Shown one piece after another: positions 53,101 to 61,102 of a DNA stretch of 64,000 nucleotides. How positions within the stretch are numbered: position 1 is the first letter of the stretch; each line of letters starts with the position of its first letter. Source of the DNA: Rhynchopus euleeides (Eukaryota; Euglenozoa; Diplonemea; Diplonemida; Diplonemidae); NCBI GenBank assembly GCA_963210315.1, contig OY723275.1:1178001-1242000 (forward strand). The letters are read 5' to 3'. Under the pieces are notes generated by a model. It saw only the letters and a program-made list of their open reading frames with translations, was not told where the DNA came from and made no database searches. Both the position numbers and the translations under genes were made by a program.

Positions 53101-54758
53101 CCGACACTGGTTTGCCTTCTTCAGATCAACCGCCAGGCAGAAGTCTCTGCAGATCATTTCCGGTGGGAAATGTCTCTCCTTCCCGAAGGAGCACTCCGTG
53201 CGTTGGGCAGCTGCAACGTTCCGTCGCCTGAACGCGGCTGTGGTGAACTTTGACTTCACTGTCGCTATGCTCGGGGAGATCCAGCCGCCGCCGTTCTTCT
53301 TCCACAAGCTCACCCCCGAGTATTCCCTCTCGACTTGCATCTTGGCTGACGTCTTCGACATCAATAAAGGGGTGAGCGAGGCGTTGCAGAAGCGAGACCT
53401 GTCGCTCTCGTCGATGGAGAGCATCCTGCAGAATGCACTGACAGTGCATAAGGTGCTGGCGCGCCAGCCTGGCAAGCACGAAGCCAAGTTCTATGAGAAC
53501 CAGGGAACCACATCGTTGCCTCCGGGGGTAGTTGCCGAGATGACTTCCTGGCGCTCAAAGCTCTGCCACACCATCTACAAGGACCTGGCCAAGAGGTGGG
53601 AGGAGTATCCCTGCCGCTCATTCAGCTCTTTCTTCGCGACAAGTGGGAAGGACAGCACGTGCGAGTGCCTCATGGCGCTCGCTTCTCGCTTGGGTTACGA
53701 CCAGGCAGAGATTCTCAGCATCGGCATGGAGTGGGTGAAGCTGCGGTTGGAATGCACAGATCTCAGGGGGAACCTTCTGAAAGAGTTTGTCGTCGACTTC
53801 TTGCTGGAATCCGAGAGTTCGACGTTTGCGATAGTGCTTGAGGCCATGGTGGCACTGTCACCCTCGACTGTGTTTGTGGAGGCTGCTTTTTCAGTTGTAA
53901 CGCGCATGAGGGGATCGTTCCGGAAGGCACTCTCTGCCGCAAGCATCTCTCAAGAACTGGGCATCACTCTAGAGCTGTCACATGATGACGCGGCGCGCAA
54001 GATCATCGTTGAAGAAACAGTCAACACGTTCCTCGCCAACAAGAAGCGCCGCTTCACTGCGCGTTCCCTGACGCCTCTTCCAACTCTGACAACCGTGGAG
54101 CTCGTTGACCTCGATGCAGCCATGGGTTCTCTATTTGCTGGCGTGGAGGATTGTGATGAGGAATCGGACGGCAGCTGGGAAGATGACAACGCCGATGCAT
54201 TGTCGATTGTCAGCCTCGTGGAGGAAGTCCCTGAGGATCCCTTCCTCACTTCGTTGCTTGCAGATGCCGCACCCCCCGTCGTGCCTCCAGCCACCCTGCA
54301 ACATGTCACCTTCCAGCTCCCCGCTTCATCGACCCCGGGCACCCCATCGACACTCCCCACACCTCAGCCGGAAGAACCGCCGCAGCTGCCTCCCACACAG
54401 GCGGCACCGGCAGAGCGCAGGAGGGAGGTTGGGCCGCACCCCGAGGAGCCCCAGGAGAAAAGGGCCCGCGTCCATGTCGACATCGATGTCGACATGGAGG
54501 AGGATTGGGGAGAGTGGGCGTACGTTTCGGACGCCGAAACTTCCGAGTGAGCCATCATCGTTCTTAGAAGGGGGGGGGGGGGTGGGGGCGGGGGGGTGGT
54601 TTTCATCGTAGAAATCATAGAAAAAGTCCCGCCTGACGGGCACGCGCCTGAAACCTGTGGGGGGGTGAGCAAAAAATCCCTTGTAAAAATTCTTAGAAAA
54701 AACCTGGTTCCCCGACCCAAAAAACCCGGAAAAAGGGCTGGTTCCCCGCCCAGGCCTG
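50163..54758 (+). mobile_element. 4.6-kb hAT transposon with an intact open frame
   Basis: Flanked by the perfect 8-bp duplication ATCGCATG (50155-50162 and 54759-54766). The ends are CAGGGCTGTTCC... and, inverted, CAGGCCTGGGCGGGG..., short imperfect terminal repeats with CAGG termini as in hAT elements. A TTCTAAGAA-type motif repeats near the left end (several copies at 50216-50325) and near the right end (54685-54700), likely subterminal binding sites. One uninterrupted long frame spans most of the element. The matching 1.2-kb derivative at 40872-42079 shows that the family has been mobile in this genome. Confidence 0.93.
50414..54550 (+). CDS. hAT transposase with BED-like zinc finger and a possible USP-like N-terminal domain
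   Basis: 1378 residues from the ATG at 50414; the ATG at 50579 (MVRTTAKISG) is an alternative. Residues about 105-330 look like a worn ubiquitin-specific-protease fold: ECQGVLSNLLQSLRS, a CPSC...CTCG zinc ribbon, APHLLFLSTQRFS, and YRFVGASCTKSG ending in LVLYARE. The catalytic Cys and His are not clear, so this is tentative. A zinc finger (RWRCTTCAPF ... NIRRHMGGAAHKRA, about 610-665) fits a BED-type DNA-binding domain. The RNase H-like core has LKVDGTT (about 776), FAADGASTMKS (about 845), the helical insertion, and FVEAAFSVVTRMRGSFRKAL (about 1153-1172) with the catalytic Glu and the hAT dimerisation region. The C-terminal tail is acidic and Pro-rich. The enzyme excises and reinserts its own family. 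Confidence 0.85.
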   Translation: MTPPTSSCLGLRVAGVLPVYCCCIALLRTSLFIPTRLPFDRTLTSHSPNLTYSANMVRTTAKISGSFWAFRPEGASRGVASGSGSFVTILQLLACTVLRECQGVLSNLLQSLRSTTPDENEPQMITSQDPQRPNPDVSLSALGHKHPHLKHLCTTKSATVYSCPSCGEFRTAITDSMVVMLGVVKDEVQRVASQFMEKQGPCTCGAVRAAQFCVEKAPHLLFLSTQRFSASGEKQKHLTELAETVNVKELRDLSALRELGVDGNGVVQVGTVQPVNHRYRFVGASCTKSGLTLAKGIAWETLCARGPATTLKWKSITTDRVTDCSVAPFNRANAKPALVLYAREASDGDGHDVDASHDAPPPPPPDPLAASPAATTAAPVAPAPHAAFYTGEGACHVAAFDSAGRLSPWLTAMKLAQSTGGVNIGLVPGWVQRDLYSSGHYCLRVLDCLARSIPITEPTRTSAAALLEGVDSPEAEALTVKLRRPRLMDTRFLVDEELDTNTASVALQTFRTSRGLNVHFSIVDTTQPRTFGLLLPSLMAQYPLRLVFDTAKAHFLLLMAANKKYVPEGSMVNGLLRIQQRQAQLAIQEKQQRKIHAAASGVVRLPDGRWRCTTCAPFLVQLEGEFSEQPHLLRYARGEASMSATTVGRQQSNIRRHMGGAAHKRAVQLSTPGSENTNVTATDIPKQTLCAKVKVTSEQYTSLVNLVYNVATATQRAEGLSSVGARLQDDKRKGLHVLDTHYSRKVAKEFQTILWEVLLRGVVGAVRACRAATLKVDGTTFARIDLMIVIVSGISRTDCAMKDWCVGTVDLKKADAESQKDELVKLFDSLQLSQWARRSLKGFAADGASTMKSLRGKLEIAWGCTLIDVHDAAHMHQLSVGLIKKTRKVVEHSRLLRHWFAFFRSTARQKSLQIISGGKCLSFPKEHSVRWAAATFRRLNAAVVNFDFTVAMLGEIQPPPFFFHKLTPEYSLSTCILADVFDINKGVSEALQKRDLSLSSMESILQNALTVHKVLARQPGKHEAKFYENQGTTSLPPGVVAEMTSWRSKLCHTIYKDLAKRWEEYPCRSFSSFFATSGKDSTCECLMALASRLGYDQAEILSIGMEWVKLRLECTDLRGNLLKEFVVDFLLESESSTFAIVLEAMVALSPSTVFVEAAFSVVTRMRGSFRKALSAASISQELGITLELSHDDAARKIIVEETVNTFLANKKRRFTARSLTPLPTLTTVELVDLDAAMGSLFAGVEDCDEESDGSWEDDNADALSIVSLVEEVPEDPFLTSLLADAAPPVVPPATLQHVTFQLPASSTPGTPSTLPTPQPEEPPQLPPTQAAPAERRREVGPHPEEPQEKRARVHVDIDVDMEEDWGEWAYVSDAETSE

Positions 54759-54766
54759 ATCGCATG

Positions 54767-55851
54767 CGGCTTTCCCAATCACCACCACCAGCGTGCGAAG
54801 CGTTGTGGTCTCTACCAAAAACCCTGGAATGACTATTTTCAGGGGATGGGTAATGTCGGTAACGCATGCTATGCCAGTGTCAACCGTTATCACATGCCTT
54901 CTTTTCTTCATTGCGCCGTTAATGTTCCGGCAACGCTGTAACGGTGTACGCTACATCATCCCCTTACTCCTGTGTTGCAAAATCATCGCAATAGGGGCGG
55001 GGCGGGGCGGGGGGGTGGTGGTGGTGTGTGGGTGCTGCTTCTTCTCTGTCACATTCGCCGAATCGAAGGCCCTCCGCGCTGCCTTCCTATCTCTCTGCTT
55101 GGGGGGCAGGGGCACCACGCAGCTCTGCAGCGATGCCCCTGTCTGCCACTGCCTATCTGTGTTTCAAAGTGAAAGACGCCCAAAAACAAAAGCCGTGGTC
55201 GAGGTGCCCCTTCACTGTTGTTAAGGCACGGCAGGCCCTGTCGTGGTGGCAGTGCCCCAGCGCATTCCTGGTCTCACTCGGGTAGACAGTGCATGGTGCC
55301 GGGTAGAGGCAGGCTGTGGAGTTACCCCGACCCCTCCCCACCCTCCGACCCAAGAAGGTGCTGGGAGACTTACTTTTCCATTTCCCTTCACTCTCGACGA
55401 TCGAATCCCCCCCCTCCGACCCCCCATTGCATTTAAAACAGCAGTTTACACAGTCGGGGAGTGGCTGTGCCACCCCCCCCCCCCTTTTTTCTGCCCCGGC
55501 CATCAATCCCAGTCGATCAAAACACCACTCCAGACATCGCTGGCACACACAGACCCGAAAGGGTCTCTCACACGTGACATGTTTTCTTCCCCATCGCCCT
55601 AACACCGCACCCCTCCCAACTTACAGGTCCAACTTCCCCTCCCCCCACCCCAACCACACCTGGGGGGACAGGGGGAAGGGAACAGGGTCCTCCGGAGGAG
55701 GGGAGGGCAGAAGGCGGGCAGAGGCGAGGGAGAAAAAGGAGGGAAGGAGGTTGGGTCGGGAGGGGGGGGGGTGGGGAGGGCTGGGAGAGGGCCTCCCCCC
55801 CTTCCCCCCTGCCATCCCCCTCCTTCCTGCTCCTGCTCCTCCTCCCTCCCC
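54767..55851. other. Gene-free interval
   Basis: Contains copy B of a short dispersed repeat (55352-55420), a C run near 55474-55486, and G-rich sequence approaching the next gene. No gene recognised. Confidence 0.45.
55352..55420 (+). repeat. Short dispersed repeat, copy B
   Basis: Shares AAGAAGGTGCTGGGAGACTT and, after a T-rich spacer, TTCACTCTCGACGATC with copy A in the intron at 47948-48016. Confidence 0.6.
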
Positions 55852-57102
55852 ATGTCTGAGGTACCGCTTTCAGCACCTCCGACAGGCGCCCCGGTGGGGG
55901 ACAGCGGGCCCCCGCATCTGCCACCCGCGCCCGATGCCGCCCCCCTCGGGCCACCGGCCGGCGCCGGCGCACCGGTGACCCCCGCAGGAATCACGCCCCC
56001 GCAGCAAAATCAGGGCTCCATCATGGAACCCGCTGACGGCGAAGGCAAGGGTGGCGGAAAGGGCAGGCGTGGCGACGGCGGGAAGGGGAGGGGCCGGACG
56101 AAGCGGCGGCGGGTGCAGGGGGGCAGCGGGGAACCCCTCGCACACCCTGCGGGTGGCCCGGGTGGCCCCGGCCCCCTCGGGCCGGGCCCGGGCATTGTGA
56201 ACGCGATGCAGGGCCTGATGATGGCCAACCTGGGCCAGCCTGGGGCGCCCCCTCTCTTCCCTCCGCCAAACCCCATGGGCCCCATGGGCGGGGCGTTCAA
56301 CCAACCGGGGAATTCCTTCGCCCCGCCGAACAACCCGCTCCTCGCCGCTGCGGCGATGGTCCTCCGGGGCTCCGCAAACGCTTCCGGGCTCAACCCGACC
56401 CTCCCGCCACCCCCCGCCGGCCTCGCCGGGATGGGCGTGCCCAAGCCTCTGGGAGTCAACGCCTCGCCGCTGCCTAGCAACTCCGCTCCTCCATACCTCG
56501 GTGTCGGGATGCCGATTGGCCCGGGCCAGGGCATGCCCCTGCCTCCACCTCCTCTCGCGCCAAGCTTTCCAACGCCTGGTCAGCAGGGTGGAGCTGATCT
56601 GTCGGTTCCAATGGGTGCCCTGCCAGGGCCAGGCGGTATGCCAGGGGGAGATGTTTCGATGTCCGGCGGAGGTGGCGGAGGCGGTGCCATGGATGTGCAG
56701 GCGCTGACATGCCTCGCTTCGGACCTGATGGCGAAGGAGAGGAACCTTGATAACCTGGAGGGGATCATCTCGCAGCACCAGCAGCAGCAGAAGAGTAAGA
56801 ATTTGGAGATGTTGAAGCAGGTGGAAATGATGAGCTCTGTGAGGCCGAGGTCCGATGCCCAGGGGGGTGGTGGCGATTCGCCTGTCCCCACGGAGGGCCA
56901 GCAGGAGCTGATGAAGCTGTTCAAGGCAAAGGAGGAGCACCGGAAGAACCCTTATGCAAACCTCGACGAACCGGCGTCCGGGCAGTACTTTGACGCCCTG
57001 CAGAACCTGTTCGACACAATCCCCGTGCGGCAAGTCGGCAACGCCCACCTCTACCCGCCGCATTACGGAGGAGGGAAGGGCGGCAAACGGGGTCGCTACT
57101 GA
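55852..57102 (+). CDS. Gly/Pro/Met-rich protein with nuclear-localisation-like patch
   Basis: A single exon of 416 residues from the ATG at 55852. Residues 1-60 are Pro/Ala/Gly-rich. Residues about 64-90 are Gly/Lys/Arg-rich ending in RTKRRRVQ, a likely nuclear signal. A long Pro/Gly/Met-rich, probably disordered middle follows. Residues about 283-330 form a short helical region (ALTCLASDLMAKERNLDNLE and a Gln run), and a conserved-looking end reads GQYFDALQNLFDTIPVRQVG, then Tyr/His and GGKGGKRGRY. The make-up resembles RNA-binding or splicing-associated low-complexity proteins, but I recognise no family. Confidence 0.65.
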   Translation: MSEVPLSAPPTGAPVGDSGPPHLPPAPDAAPLGPPAGAGAPVTPAGITPPQQNQGSIMEPADGEGKGGGKGRRGDGGKGRGRTKRRRVQGGSGEPLAHPAGGPGGPGPLGPGPGIVNAMQGLMMANLGQPGAPPLFPPPNPMGPMGGAFNQPGNSFAPPNNPLLAAAAMVLRGSANASGLNPTLPPPPAGLAGMGVPKPLGVNASPLPSNSAPPYLGVGMPIGPGQGMPLPPPPLAPSFPTPGQQGGADLSVPMGALPGPGGMPGGDVSMSGGGGGGGAMDVQALTCLASDLMAKERNLDNLEGIISQHQQQQKSKNLEMLKQVEMMSSVRPRSDAQGGGGDSPVPTEGQQELMKLFKAKEEHRKNPYANLDEPASGQYFDALQNLFDTIPVRQVGNAHLYPPHYGGGKGGKRGRY

Positions 57103-57646
57103 GCGCTTCTTCTGGAGGTGGAAAATTTCGCGGGGGGTAGTGGGTGTCGGGGATCTGAAGGGAACAGTCGGTTGTTGGGCAGGGGAAGGGGATGAGATAG
57201 AGAGAGAGAGTGAGAGAGCACTTGGGGTGCTCTGGTGGAGGAGTGGGAAAGGGGGGCCAAGAGAGGGGGTGGTGGAGGTGGAGGTGGTGGTGGTGGCCGT
57301 GTTTCTCCGCAGTGGCTTCATTTCAACGAGAGGGGGGGGTGGCGGGGTGGGGAGGATGAAGTTCTCCCGGGGAGCTTCTCCAAGGAAGAAACGGAAGGGG
57401 GAAATAACGAAAATCCAGAAGGTAAAAAATTCTCTCCTTTTTCTTGTTCTTCTTCTTCTTCTTTGGGTAAGGAGAGGGTATCTGAGGGAGTCTGAAGGGG
57501 TGTACAACGGGTCAGAACCCGAGGTCTGATCTGGGATACAATTCGCCCGGTCCACATGGTGTTCGTACGTTATGATTCAACACGTTGTCAAGAAGTGAGG
57601 GAAAATGTCACGTGAAGGATCTGCCAGAGGATCATCAATACATATA
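57103..57646. other. 3' flank of the Gly/Pro-rich gene
   Basis: G-rich, with GA and GGT microsatellites (57198-57215 and 57265-57298) and no gene. Confidence 0.45.
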
Positions 57647-57991
57647 CCGTATACGTAAATATTTTGGAACGTAAATATTATGGAACGTAAATATTATGGA
57701 ACGTAAATATTATGGAACGCTGGTGGGTTGGCGTTCCAGATTTTTTTCGTTCCATAATATTTACAGGGCTTTCTGCGACTCGGGGACTTGGACCAGGTGA
57801 TCGGACGGCGTACAGAGTCCCTGACGGGACCTACTCGTGCACTTTTCGCGCGATTCCTGACGCAAGCCGTCCTCACCACCGAGTCCCCAACTGGCCCTGT
57901 AAATATTTTGGAACGTAAATATTATGGAACGGACCGGCCAAAAATGGGCCCGTTCCATAATATTTACGTTCCATAATATTTACGTATACGG
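57647..57991. mobile_element. 345-bp TA-flanked MITE
   Basis: The ends CCGTATACGTAAATATT and AATATTTACGTATACGG are inverted copies, bounded by TA at 57645-57646 and 57992-57993. Within each arm a 16- to 17-bp unit with AACGTAAATATTATGG repeats two to four times, and inverted copies also lie at the inner edges of the arms. The GC-rich centre (about 57772-57897) is unique. The AT-rich arms contrast with the flanks. It is non-coding and presumably moved by a Tc1/mariner/pogo-type enzyme. Its termini differ from those of the G-run family. Confidence 0.85.
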
Positions 57992-59263
57992 TATGAGAAA
58001 ACGCTGCAGAGGAGGGGAGAATGGGCGACACCCTGAGTAAGCCCGAGGCCTTCTCGACTCACTGAGGGGTGCCAAAGTGCACCTCTCGTGAGCTGTGCCC
58101 GCCTCGCTCTTGGGTTTTTTTCTCACTGCGCTTGAGTGGGCTGTGTGTGCAGCGTGTTGTGTGATCCTCGATGAATTCCCCCGGGGGAGGGGAGGGGAGG
58201 GGGGGGGGGTGGTTGGGCAGGCATGCAGGAAGCTGACTTGTCAGCACGTGGTCTTTTTCACGGCGCTGTCCCTCCCCACCCCCCTCCACTGCCATGTCCA
58301 CCCCTTCCCACCCCACGAAGTGCAGGCGCAAAATCTGCCCAGGTCAGCCTAACTTGCGTAAAGGTGTGCCCCCCCCTGCAGTGTCGCCAGATCATAAGGG
58401 CCACCCCAGCATTGGCGTCAATAGGACAGTCTCGACTCTCAGCAGCAACGCGCGTGTGTGTGCATGTCGTTGTCAGGCGAAAAAGTGTGTGATGGAATAT
58501 CATGAGATGTCTTCGCTTTGAGATGTGCAGAAAAAAATACTCCCCAGTGGGCTCCCACGGGTCTGTGCAGCAGCCTAGCTCTCGCAGTGCCTGTGATTGT
58601 CGACACCAAAAAAAAATAACAACAGTACTGCCCCAACATTACGGAAGGAACGCTGCCGCTCCACCTCCTCCCACCAGTGTTACAGCTGGTGTTGTGCCAC
58701 CCCTGTCCCACCCCTTCCCTACCCCTGGTTCGAAAAATACCGAACTTTAGACGACCTATCCTTTCTTCCCTGGATCAACCGAGCGAATAGGAATATGCTA
58801 CTATGCACTGAAAGAATGCGGCGGGGTGTCACACAGCTGCTGCATTGTCTCGAGGAGCGAAACAGGCCATGAGGTGCAGGGGGTGTGGGTGGGTGGGTGG
58901 GTGGTTGGCAGGTTGGGTGAACACATGAGTGAGTTAGCTAGCTGCCCAGATGCGGCGAGGCGAAGGGGACACTCCCAGGGGGGGAGGAGGGAAATGCGAA
59001 GGGGGGGTGGGGGGTGGGGCGAAAGTGGGCGGCGAAGTCTAAAGGTTATGGAGTGCCCCCTACCCACCCCACACACACACACGACCCCCCAAACCCCGAC
59101 ATCCTCCCCCCATTTGCTCGATGCGGTTGAGAACCTCCTGCTCCTCCCCCATGCTGGAGGGCGTCGGGGCGGGGGGGGGGGGGTGGCTTGGTTAAGCTTT
59201 GATCACACCGGCGATGCTGCAGGAAGGGGTGGGGGGTGGGGGGGGGGTCCGGTGCTTGCTTGC
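57992..59263. other. Gene-free interval
   Basis: Several G or C runs and ACAC stretches. A GATGCTGCAG acceptor-like site at about 59220 lies about 44 bases before the PIG-P start. No gene or RNA recognised. Confidence 0.45.
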
Positions 59264-59659
59264 ATGCAGCCCAACCATGAGAGGGCCGCCTACGGCTTTG
59301 CAGCCTGGGTGACATCGTGGCTGCTGCTGCCGCTGTTCTTTGCATGGGGGCTGGGTGCACTCCCACGGGAGCTTAACCTCCCCGATCCTTACTGGGCGCT
59401 CGGCGCACCTGCCGTGCTGGCCGTCTTCATGATGGCGTACCTTCTCGGTGTCCCTCTGTTAGGGCTTGCCCAACACCACCCTGACGACAGCCTCCTCAAC
59501 GTTGTGGATCAACACTCACGACCCTTCCCTGCCAGCCAGTCTGCGTGTCTCCCCCCTGTCGGCGACATGCCCCCATGCGTCGCCTCGGCGCTGTTACACG
59601 GGCTTGCGGCGCCGGATTCTCTCAGGCAATCTGCCCCGCCCACCCGGCACAACCTATGA
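59264..59659 (+). CDS. PIGP: PIG-P, subunit of the GPI-GlcNAc transferase
   Basis: 131 residues, the usual size of PIG-P. The start at 59264 (MQPNHERAAYGF) places the family's YGFAAWVTSW opening near the N terminus. Two membrane helices follow (about residues 13-32 and 45-66), separated by PRELNLPDPYWALGAPA, which matches the conserved Y-W-A-L-A-x-P linker. After them come DDSLLNVVDQHS and LPPVGDMPPCVASALLHG, as in the PIG-P C-terminal segment. The protein belongs to the ER complex (PIG-A, -C, -H, -Q, -P, -Y) that transfers GlcNAc to phosphatidylinositol, the first step of GPI-anchor synthesis. The last ~20 residues are unmatched. Confidence 0.85.
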   Translation: MQPNHERAAYGFAAWVTSWLLLPLFFAWGLGALPRELNLPDPYWALGAPAVLAVFMMAYLLGVPLLGLAQHHPDDSLLNVVDQHSRPFPASQSACLPPVGDMPPCVASALLHGLAAPDSLRQSAPPTRHNL

Positions 59660-60040
59660 CTGGGATGGGTGTGTTGATCCTCACGCACACGCCCTCCGTC
59701 GGCTACATCCTCTTGGTTGTGGCACCTCTGCACCTCGAGTTAGATCCCGGAATGTGCCCCGACCCCAGTGTTCATCCATGATGCTGGCCTCAAAAGGCTG
59801 AGGCGGTTGAGACCTCCCCTCCCCCACCCCCACCACCACCACCACCCCCTCTCTCCCCCTCCTCTCACACACACACACCCCGCCACCGCCACCACGCACA
59901 CCTCCCTTCCCTCCCAGGCAGCAAGCGGAGGCTCGGGAAGCGCTTCCACACACACACACATACAACCACACCGCGCGCCCCCCTCTCCCCCTCCCTCTCT
60001 CTCTCTCTCCCCCCCTCGCCCTGGCGTCTTTTGTCAGGGT
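59660..60040. other. Pyrimidine-rich spacer with microsatellites
   Basis: CCA, ACAC and CT repeats (59820-60010) lead to a TTTTGTCAG acceptor-like site at 60036, immediately upstream of the next start codon. Confidence 0.5.
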
Positions 60041-61102
60041 ATGGTGCAGCGCACGAGCGTGGTCCCTACGGAATTGTTGCAGGCCTTTCTGCTGCTGGGG
60101 TGTGCCTGCTTTGTCGCAGGAGGGGGCGAACCGCCAGGCAATTCCAATGAAACGGCAGCCCCATCCACCGATGAGGCGAGCGGGAGCGGGAGCGGGAGCG
60201 GGAGCGACACCGGAAGCAAGGTGACTGCACACGCAATGGTTCTCATCGGGTTGGGCATAGGCCTCGCTGCTATCATCGCGGTGCATATCATGAAGCGCAA
60301 GGAGGCGAAGACCGCGCAGCGCATCTCAGAGGGCATGCGGGCCGCCCTCAACGAACGCCACGTCACCGAGGAGAACAACACGCAGAACGAGATGTACGTG
60401 AGGGGCTCCACATTTTCCTACCAATCCGATGCCGCGCTGACCCCCCTCCAAGACAAGACATCCCCCCCCACCGGGCCCAAGGAGGTCAGCGCCGGAGAGA
60501 ACGGGAGCTCCTCAGGGCCTGGCGACTCGCCCTCCTCCAAGGATGGGGGCAAGCCGCCTCCAGGGGCCCACATGATCTCCATGCAGTCGTCAAAGCCCAC
60601 TGAATCCCCTGAGGAGTCGCCCTCTGCGTCGATGCTGAGCGAGGGGTCTCTCTCACCGATGCGGGGGAAGGAGGTGTCTCGGAACCCGCGTCGGCTCAGG
60701 TTGGACCGGACGGCGCCGCGGAGCTATCTCAGCGACACGGATGTCTCGGCTATGCTTGAAAATGATGTGGAGTCTCCGACACTCAGCGCAACGGATCCCA
60801 GCAGGCGCAGGCTCGGAGGGAAACGGCCCCGCCCCCAGCTGGCTCCCCTGGTGCAGGGGAGCTTCAACTCCGCAGCGAAGGGGGGCCAGGGGCCCCCAGG
60901 GGGGTCGCTCCAAGCGCCGACCTCCCCAGCAACTTCTCTGAGCCGGGAGGAGCTTATTTCGGTCATCGAGGCGATCGATGGGAAGTCGGATGCCACACTG
61001 AGCCCTCTCGTGCGCCCGCAGGGGTCGCCTCGGCCAAGGCTCAACCTTCGCCCCCCTTCGCAGCGTGGCGGTGGGAGCACACTCGGGTCTGTGTCGGGGT
61101 AG
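60041..61102 (+). CDS. Single-pass type I membrane protein with Ser/Pro-rich cytosolic tail
   Basis: 353 residues from the ATG at 60041. Residues about 11-27 (LLQAFLLLGCACFVAGG) form a signal peptide. A short, Ser/Gly-rich lumenal segment contains an N-E-T glycosylation site and a GSGSGS run. One membrane helix (about 63-84, MVLIGLGIGLAAIIAVHIM) ends in KRKEAK. The ~265-residue cytosolic tail is Ser/Pro-rich with many SP sites (LSPMRGKE, TSPATSLSREE), so it may be heavily phosphorylated. No known domain is seen; surface receptor or adaptor are only guesses. Confidence 0.7.
   Translation: MVQRTSVVPTELLQAFLLLGCACFVAGGGEPPGNSNETAAPSTDEASGSGSGSGSDTGSKVTAHAMVLIGLGIGLAAIIAVHIMKRKEAKTAQRISEGMRAALNERHVTEENNTQNEMYVRGSTFSYQSDAALTPLQDKTSPPTGPKEVSAGENGSSSGPGDSPSSKDGGKPPPGAHMISMQSSKPTESPEESPSASMLSEGSLSPMRGKEVSRNPRRLRLDRTAPRSYLSDTDVSAMLENDVESPTLSATDPSRRRLGGKRPRPQLAPLVQGSFNSAAKGGQGPPGGSLQAPTSPATSLSREELISVIEAIDGKSDATLSPLVRPQGSPRPRLNLRPPSQRGGGSTLGSVSG

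Noticed and set aside
55870-57555. 561-residue minus-strand frame
   Set aside because: Arg/His/Pro-rich shadow of the Gly/Pro-rich gene.
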